From the NCBI GenBank assembly GCA_964475955.1, contig CAYYZY010000248.1, positions 1-10,548 on the forward strand: a stretch of DNA of 10,548 nt, written 5' to 3'. Below, piece by piece: positions 6,791-10,548 of this stretch. Positions within the stretch are counted from its first letter, which is position 1; each line of letters begins with the position of its first letter. The DNA is from DATKZH01 sp964475955 (GTDB lineage Bacteria; Planctomycetota; Planctomycetia; Pirellulales; Thermoguttaceae). Made by a program: the position numbers and the translations under genes. A model generated the notes under the pieces. That model saw nothing but the letters and a program-made list of their open reading frames with translations, was not told the origin of the DNA and searched no databases.

Positions 6791-7562
6791 CAAAGAAATG
6801 TCCGTACCACTCCTTGAGCGCGTCCACCCCCCTGCGGACGGCCAGTGTCTCGTTGGCCAGCGTGAGCATGCGGCAGCCCTTTTCGACGCAGCGGGCGGCG
6901 TACTCCGGGCCGGCCGGCACCGTGCCCCACGGCTTGCCGTGGCGCCGGCAGGCCGCAGCCACCCGGTCGATCGCCTCCCATACCTTGGCGTGATTCACCT
7001 CGCCCGTGCATCCCAGGGCCTGCGACATGTCGCCCGGGCCGACGAACAGCAGGTCGACGCCGTCGACGGCCGCGATCCGGTCGACGTCGTCGAGCGCGCC
7101 GAGCGTCTCGATCTGGACGGCGACGAAACCCTCGCGGTTGGCGTCGACGACCAGTTGGCCGAGCGGTTTGTACGTGTACCGGGCGTCGAAGCCGCTGGAG
7201 TTCATGCCGCGGTCGCCCCGCGGGCCGAACTTGCACCAGGTGACGAACCGCTCGGCCTCGGCCGCCGAGTTGAGCCGGGCGGCCATCAGGCCGTCGGCCC
7301 CCGCCTCCAGGTTCTGCGTGGCCGCCGCGTAGCCCGTCGGAGCCATGCGCACGAACAGCCCCAGCCCGTTGGCCCGGGCGAAGGCCGAGGCCAACTGCAC
7401 CTGGGGGACGGTCATGCCGCCGTGTTCCTGGTCGAGCCAGAGGCCGTCGAAGCCGCCGGCCATGCCGAACACGTCGAACACGACCGGGTGGACGATGCGG
7501 CTCACGGAAAACACGCGGAGCACGCGCCCGCCGGCAAGCAGGTCGTGAAACACCCCGGCCAT
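6783..7562 (-). CDS. HpcH/HpaI-family aldolase (class II, metal-dependent)
   Basis: This 259-residue protein is of the usual size for HpcH/HpaI aldolases, which reversibly cleave 2-keto-3-deoxy sugar acids or 4-hydroxy-2-oxo acids to pyruvate and an aldehyde in the cytosol. Family landmarks are LWLDQEHGGM (catalytic-type His47), LFVRMAPTG (pyruvate-binding Arg72), AVQIETLGALDDVD (metal ligand Glu152) and LLFVGPGDMSQALG (metal ligand Asp178). A GMNSSGFDARYTY stretch (119-131) occupies the substrate loop. The LDQEHG motif has Gln where many relatives carry other residues before Glu-His. The ATG at 7562 is chosen because family homology begins there and a GGGGA lies about 8 nt upstream; the longer open frame upstream is Arg/Pro-rich and non-coding in character. 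It may be the first gene of the kinase operon (59-nt gap). The substrate cannot be deduced. Confidence 0.92.
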   Translation of the reverse strand: MAGVFHDLLAGGRVLRVFSVSRIVHPVVFDVFGMAGGFDGLWLDQEHGGMTVPQVQLASAFARANGLGLFVRMAPTGYAAATQNLEAGADGLMAARLNSAAEAERFVTWCKFGPRGDRGMNSSGFDARYTYKPLGQLVVDANREGFVAVQIETLGALDDVDRIAAVDGVDLLFVGPGDMSQALGCTGEVNHAKVWEAIDRVAAACRRHGKPWGTVPAGPEYAARCVEKGCRMLTLANETLAVRRGVDALKEWYGHFFEW

Positions 7563-7914
7563 GGTCGATTCCCCGCAATTCGGAGGGCTGGGCAAGTCGA
7601 ACGCCGACGGCGCAGAATCTACCCGCGCAGCGGCCCAGGGGCAAGCCGACCACCGTCGAGGCCGGCTCGCGGAGGAGAGCGCACCGTTCGCCCATGCGCG
7701 GCCAGGAGGGCCGAATGCGGCGCGCGGGCTCATCGCGTCGTGCAGCGCTTCGCCAACACAACTAAGCGGAACGGGCGAAAGATCAGGCGGCGGCCGGCGC
7801 GCCAAACGACCGTGCGCGAATCGGCGGCGCCTTCGACGAACGCGGCCCGCAGCGGCGCGTGGACGAACCGGCGCGCCCACTGCGCTATCCTCGGCATCTG
7901 GTTGCGCGGTTCGG
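7563..7914. other. Intergenic region without a supported gene
   Basis: These 352 nt lie between two minus-strand genes. All open frames here are Arg/Pro-rich with no family resemblance and no ribosome binding site, including a 55-codon minus-strand frame from 7897 to 7730. The only feature supported is the promoter candidate before the aldolase. No tRNA-like or other structured RNA was recognised. Confidence 0.6.
7616..7644 (-). promoter_or_regulatory. Candidate sigma-70 promoter for the aldolase/kinase run
   Basis: On the minus strand TTGCCC (7644-7639) and TAGATT (7621-7616) are separated by exactly 17 nt; each matches its consensus at 4 of 6 positions. The implied start near 7609 gives a leader of about 47 nt before the aldolase ATG. 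The -10 hexamer is identical to the one before the zinc-ribbon gene, which modestly strengthens both calls. Confidence 0.4.
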
Positions 7915-8400
7915 CTACTGGCCGTCGCGGAACATGGCCTGGCCTTTGGAGGTGAGCCGGAGCACGGCCTTTCTGCCCAGCCCGGTCTTGGTGAACAGCT
8001 CCTTGCGCTGGTGGAGCGCGCCGAGGAGCGTGCTGGTGGGCGTGCTCGGGAATTGGCTGGCCCAGGCGTCGAGCACGTCGCCCCAAGCGGCCCCTTCGGA
8101 CCCCTCGTTGCCGACCTTGTTGACCAGCCAGTTCAGCGGACTGGTCTTCGCGCACGACGTGTCGGAATCGTCATCCGACGCCGGTTCGTCTTGGGGCTGG
8201 GGATACTGGTCGTAGATGGCCATGATGGAGAGGATGGCTTCGCGCTCCTGCTCCTCGAGTTCGTCCAGGCCGCCTTCGAACTCGGCACGCGCGCTGTCGT
8301 GGATGAGTTCCATTTCCCGAACCTTGTCGCGCATGGTTCGGAGCTCGAAGGCCGACGTCGCCAGTTGTTCCCAGTCGTGAAGCGCATCAGAGACGCTCAT
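7915..8400 (-). CDS. Hypothetical protein with N-terminal coiled coil and possible winged-helix C-terminus
   Basis: The function is not recognised in this 161-residue soluble protein. Residues about 5-65 are charged and heptad-like (DKVREMELIH, DELEEQEREA), suggesting a coiled coil. Residues 70-82 are an acidic, disordered linker with DDDSD. Residues about 88-158 (LNWLVNKVG, then GDVLDAWASQFP, LLGALHQRKELF, VLRLTSKGQAMF) have the alternation of short helices and a final beta-hairpin-like LRLTSKG expected of a winged-helix DNA-binding fold; that is an inference from pattern only. The start ATG at 8400 has GGGAG 6 nt upstream (8411-8407). The stop is TAG at 7917-7915. It lies about 350 nt upstream of the aldolase on the same strand and is divergent from the peptidase gene. 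Its composition clearly differs from the other frames. Confidence 0.8.
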   Translation of the reverse strand: MSVSDALHDWEQLATSAFELRTMRDKVREMELIHDSARAEFEGGLDELEEQEREAILSIMAIYDQYPQPQDEPASDDDSDTSCAKTSPLNWLVNKVGNEGSEGAAWGDVLDAWASQFPSTPTSTLLGALHQRKELFTKTGLGRKAVLRLTSKGQAMFRDGQ

Positions 8401-8835
8401 CGCAGACTCCCGTTCGGCTGTGCTGACTACGGTGAGAGGACCACCACGCGATAGGACCGCGCCCAGTGAAGTCTAGCTTCTCCATGGCGGCCGCGGGTCC
8501 GGATGCGCGGAATGGGAGGCCCGTAGCGGACGCCGCCGTCCAAAAACGGATCCAGAGCCCACGATTTCCCCTCGCGGAGGCAAACCGCGGCCCAAAGAAC
8601 ACGCCGGCCCGGCCGCCGTGCCCGGACCACCCCTCGCACGGAGGGGGTAGGATAACCGCACGAAAGGGGCGGCCGAAAGCGCCCCGTTCGCAGCGATTTC
8701 GATGGAAGATGCCGCCGCGCCGAGCGAACGGAGGAGTAGCCGGGTGGCCCCCGAAGGTGGAAAATGGGGCCGTTACGAGCGACCCGGCACACGACCGGCC
8801 GCGGGCCGAGTCGGTCTTCGATTGGGGAGGACGAC
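8401..8835. other. Divergent intergenic region with several GC-rich stem-loops
   Basis: These 435 nt separate two divergent genes and hold no convincing coding frame. Perfect short inverted repeats are CCCCTC-5-GAGGGG (8630-8646), GGGGCG-8-CGCCCC (8666-8685) and GGCCCC-14-GGGGCC (8746-8771). A CCCCTCGC...GGAGG sequence occurs twice (8568-8580 and 8630-8645). Promoters for both flanking genes should lie here, but no well-matched, well-spaced hexamer pair was found. Confidence 0.45.
8824..8830 (+). promoter_or_regulatory. Ribosome binding site of the peptidase gene
   Basis: GGGGAGG (8824-8830) lies 5 nt before the ATG at 8836. The same ATG begins a typical signal peptide. An in-frame ATG at 8764 lacks such a site and would add 24 residues ahead of the signal sequence. 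Confidence 0.7.
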
Positions 8836-10320
8836 ATGCGAAAGACCTCGAACGTGGCAAAGGGCGCGGCCTGGGCCCTCGTGCTGCTGGGGCTGGTGCT
8901 GCCGGCGGCCGCGCGCGGTGCCGAAGCGGAGCCGGCCGAACCCGGCTGGCTGGCGATCCGCGTGGCGGTCGACCCGCGCGTGGAGCTGATGAGCCTGATC
9001 TTCCGGCTGGCGGGCAATCCCGAGTACAACCGGGGCCGGGTGGCGTCGTACGTGGAGGAGGTCGAGGAGCACTTCGGACCCTTCCGCGACCATGCGGCCG
9101 TCAAGCTCGCACGGCAACTGCGCCGGCGGCGCGGCGTGTCGTACGACGCCGTGATGAGCATGGCGGTCCACCTGACCGACGCGCGCACGCTCGGCGAGCG
9201 CGTGCCGCTGGAGCCGCGCCCGGCCGGGCTCGACGTGCGCTGGCCGATCCCCGAAGCGCGGCGCTTCCTCGAGCTCGCCCGGCAGTTCGTTGAGGAGACC
9301 GGCTTCCAGCGGTTCGTCGACGACCACAAGCCGCTCTACGAGTTGACCGAGTCGCGGATGCGGGAAGTGCTCGACCGGCACGCCCGCGTCGAGTGGTTCC
9401 ACGAATTCTTCGGCGAACGGCCCGAGGCGGGCTTCACGGTCGTGCTGGCCCCGCTCAACGGCGGCAACTGCTACGGGCCCCGCTGCCTGAAGGCCGACGG
9501 CCGCGAGGAGCTCTACTGCGTGCTCGGTGTGTGGAACGTCGACGGCCAGGGCAAGCCGGAGTTCGACGCAGGCATGCTCTCGACCGTCACGCACGAGTTC
9601 TGCCACTCGTATACCAACGCCATCGTCGACCGGCACGCCGCGGAGCTGGAGGCCGCCGGCAAGAAGCTGTTCCCGCACGTCGAGGCCGCTATGCGCCGCC
9701 AGGCGTACGGCAACTGGAAGACGATGATGTACGAGTCGTTGGTCCGGGCGTGCGTGATCCGCTACACCCGCAAGTACCAAGGCGCCGTCGCCGCCTGGCT
9801 GGCGGCCAAGGAAGAGAAGGCCCGACAGTTTCATTGGATCGAAGACCTCTCGAACCTGCTGGACGAGTACGAGTGGCGCCGCGACGAGTACGCCACGCTG
9901 GAGGCGTTCGCACCGCGGATCGTCGCCTTCTTCGACGAGTACGCCGACCGGTTCGTCGCGAAGCGGAAGTCCGAGGAGGCCGAACGCCCGAAGGTCGTCT
10001 CCATCACGCCGGCCAACGGGGCGACGGACATCGACCCCGGCGTAACGTCGATCCGCGTAGTATTCGACCGGCCCATGGCCGACGGGTGCTCGATGGTCGG
10101 CGGTGGGCCGCACTTCCCGGAGGTGGCCGGCAAGCCGGGCTACGACAAGTCGCGCAAGGTTTGGAGCGTGCCGGTCAAGCTCAAGCCCGGCTGGACCTAC
10201 CGCTTCATGCTCAACTCGGTTCGCTACCGGAACTTCCGAAGCGCGAAAGGGGTGCCGCTTGCGCCGGTGGAAGTGGAATTCGCCACGGCGAAGCCGCCCG
10301 ACGCCGAGCCCCCCAATTGA
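8836..10320 (+). CDS. Secreted putative zinc metallopeptidase (DUF4932-like) with C-terminal Ig-like domain
   Basis: This 494-residue protein is probably exported. It begins with a signal peptide (basic MRKTSNVAKG, hydrophobic 11-25, likely cleavage near residues 29-31, ARGAEA). The mature part holds HEFCH (His253, Glu254, His257), the HExxH zinc signature, and a downstream WKTMMYESLVRA segment whose Glu300 is the likely third ligand of a gluzincin. The pattern and the NGGNCYGPRC segment before it resemble DUF4932 proteins, which have no established substrate. Residues about 385-483 (VVSITPANGATDIDPGVTSIRVVFDRPM onward, given here by positions 387-414) match a bacterial Ig-like (SbsA/Big_5) domain. 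Cys212, 217, 228, 256, 306 and 418 could form disulfides outside the cell. The start is set by the ribosome binding site at 8824-8830 and the signal peptide. The gene stands alone, divergent from the 161-residue hypothetical gene. The proteolytic role is inferred from the motif. Confidence 0.88.
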   Translation: MRKTSNVAKGAAWALVLLGLVLPAAARGAEAEPAEPGWLAIRVAVDPRVELMSLIFRLAGNPEYNRGRVASYVEEVEEHFGPFRDHAAVKLARQLRRRRGVSYDAVMSMAVHLTDARTLGERVPLEPRPAGLDVRWPIPEARRFLELARQFVEETGFQRFVDDHKPLYELTESRMREVLDRHARVEWFHEFFGERPEAGFTVVLAPLNGGNCYGPRCLKADGREELYCVLGVWNVDGQGKPEFDAGMLSTVTHEFCHSYTNAIVDRHAAELEAAGKKLFPHVEAAMRRQAYGNWKTMMYESLVRACVIRYTRKYQGAVAAWLAAKEEKARQFHWIEDLSNLLDEYEWRRDEYATLEAFAPRIVAFFDEYADRFVAKRKSEEAERPKVVSITPANGATDIDPGVTSIRVVFDRPMADGCSMVGGGPHFPEVAGKPGYDKSRKVWSVPVKLKPGWTYRFMLNSVRYRNFRSAKGVPLAPVEVEFATAKPPDAEPPN

Positions 10321-10408
10321 GCCGTGCCGGCCGCGCGCCAGGAAGTTGACGCATTTGACCAGAAACGGTAGCAGTGGAGGAGGGAAGGTCGCTACTCATC
10401 GGGGGAGG

Positions 10409-10548
10409 CTATTCCCAACGCGGGACGGGCAGATCGGGAAGGGGCTTGGTCTTGCCGTACGAGGTTGGGAGATGCGTCGCAGGTTTCGCAGGCAGAGGGC
10501 GTCGGACAATCGGGTTCGGCTCGGCGTGGAGCGGTTGGAGGGGCGGAG
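10409..10548 (-). CDS. Possible C-terminal end of an unrecognised gene, cut by the window edge
   Basis: One minus-strand frame is open from the right edge to a TAG at 10411-10409, giving about 45 residues that end in KTKPLPDLPVPRWE. Of the three minus frames here it has the most G/C at third codon positions and the most protein-like mix (Lys, His, Asn, Tyr, Ile), whereas the other two are Ser/Arg/Pro-rich. No start, domain or family can be seen. It would be convergent with the peptidase gene. It may be spurious, since the piece is short. Confidence 0.35.
   Translation of the reverse strand, partial: PPLQPLHAEPNPIVRRPLPAKPATHLPTSYGKTKPLPDLPVPRWE

Noticed and set aside
3124..6993. A 1289-codon plus-strand frame opposite the kinase gene
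   Set aside because: It is in exact codon register with the kinase and has repetitive, Arg/Val/Asp-rich antisense-WD40 composition. It is explained by missing TTA/CTA/TCA codons, and the kinase is unmistakable.
7563..7880. N-terminal extension of the aldolase to an ATG at 7880
   Set aside because: The added 106 residues are Arg/Pro-rich and outside the family. The ATG at 7562 fits the family length and has a ribosome binding site.
7730..7897. A 55-codon minus-strand frame in the gap upstream of the aldolase
   Set aside because: It has no ribosome binding site, is rich in Arg and has no recognisable feature.
6798..7955. A 385-codon plus-strand frame opposite the aldolase
   Set aside because: It is an antisense mirror of a gene with clear HpcH/HpaI motifs and has no family resemblance of its own.
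8773..10113. A 446-codon minus-strand frame opposite the peptidase
   Set aside because: It is an in-register antisense frame. The plus-strand gene has a signal peptide, HExxH and a strong ribosome binding site.
10368..10395. GTAGC/GCTAC inverted repeat as a terminator after the peptidase
   Set aside because: The stem is only 5 bp with an 18-nt loop and no U-tract.

Overview
The window is GC-rich, with strong G/C preference at third codon positions. It looks like planctomycete chromosome, most likely Pirellulales-like. The main reason is a 1260-residue protein that joins an N-terminal zinc ribbon, a Ser/Thr kinase, one membrane helix, a coiled coil and two WD40 propellers. That arrangement, including the short motif LRNWEWRFLKR just before the propellers, is typical of planctomycetes. 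The order assignment is inference.

Layout. At 150-1295 (+) lies a PLP-dependent trans-sulfuration-type enzyme. Convergent to it, and overlapping its 3' end, is a small cysteine-rich zinc-ribbon protein (1261-1767, -) with a good upstream promoter candidate at 1916-1944. Next comes a co-directional minus-strand run that reads from right to left: an HpcH/HpaI-type aldolase (7562-6783), the giant kinase/WD40 protein (6723-2941), a DUF6504-like small protein (2918-2592) and an unrecognised 192-residue protein (2558-1980). The gaps are 59, 22 and 33 nt, so the last three, and possibly all four, form one operon. A promoter candidate (TTGCCC-N17-TAGATT) precedes the aldolase. To its right, after 352 nt without a convincing gene, is another minus-strand hypothetical gene (8400-7915; coiled coil plus a possible winged-helix tail). 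A 435-nt divergent intergenic region with several GC-rich stem-loops follows. It leads to a secreted putative zinc metallopeptidase of the DUF4932 type with a C-terminal Ig-like domain (8836-10320, +). The right edge may hold the C-terminal end of an unrecognised minus-strand gene.

How the genes may work together. The kinase is probably a membrane sensor: the catalytic domain lies inside and the WD40 propellers outside the cytoplasmic membrane, with two small soluble proteins made from the same transcript. The aldolase and the PLP enzyme look like ordinary metabolic genes. Nothing marks a mobile element, CRISPR array, tRNA or rRNA. Very long open frames run antisense to every large gene. They are explained by avoidance of TTA, CTA and TCA codons in the real genes and are not annotated. 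No clearly new system is demonstrated. The best leads are the kinase operon with its two uncharacterised partners, a heptanucleotide repeat at the aldolase-kinase junction, and the structured intergenic region before the peptidase gene.
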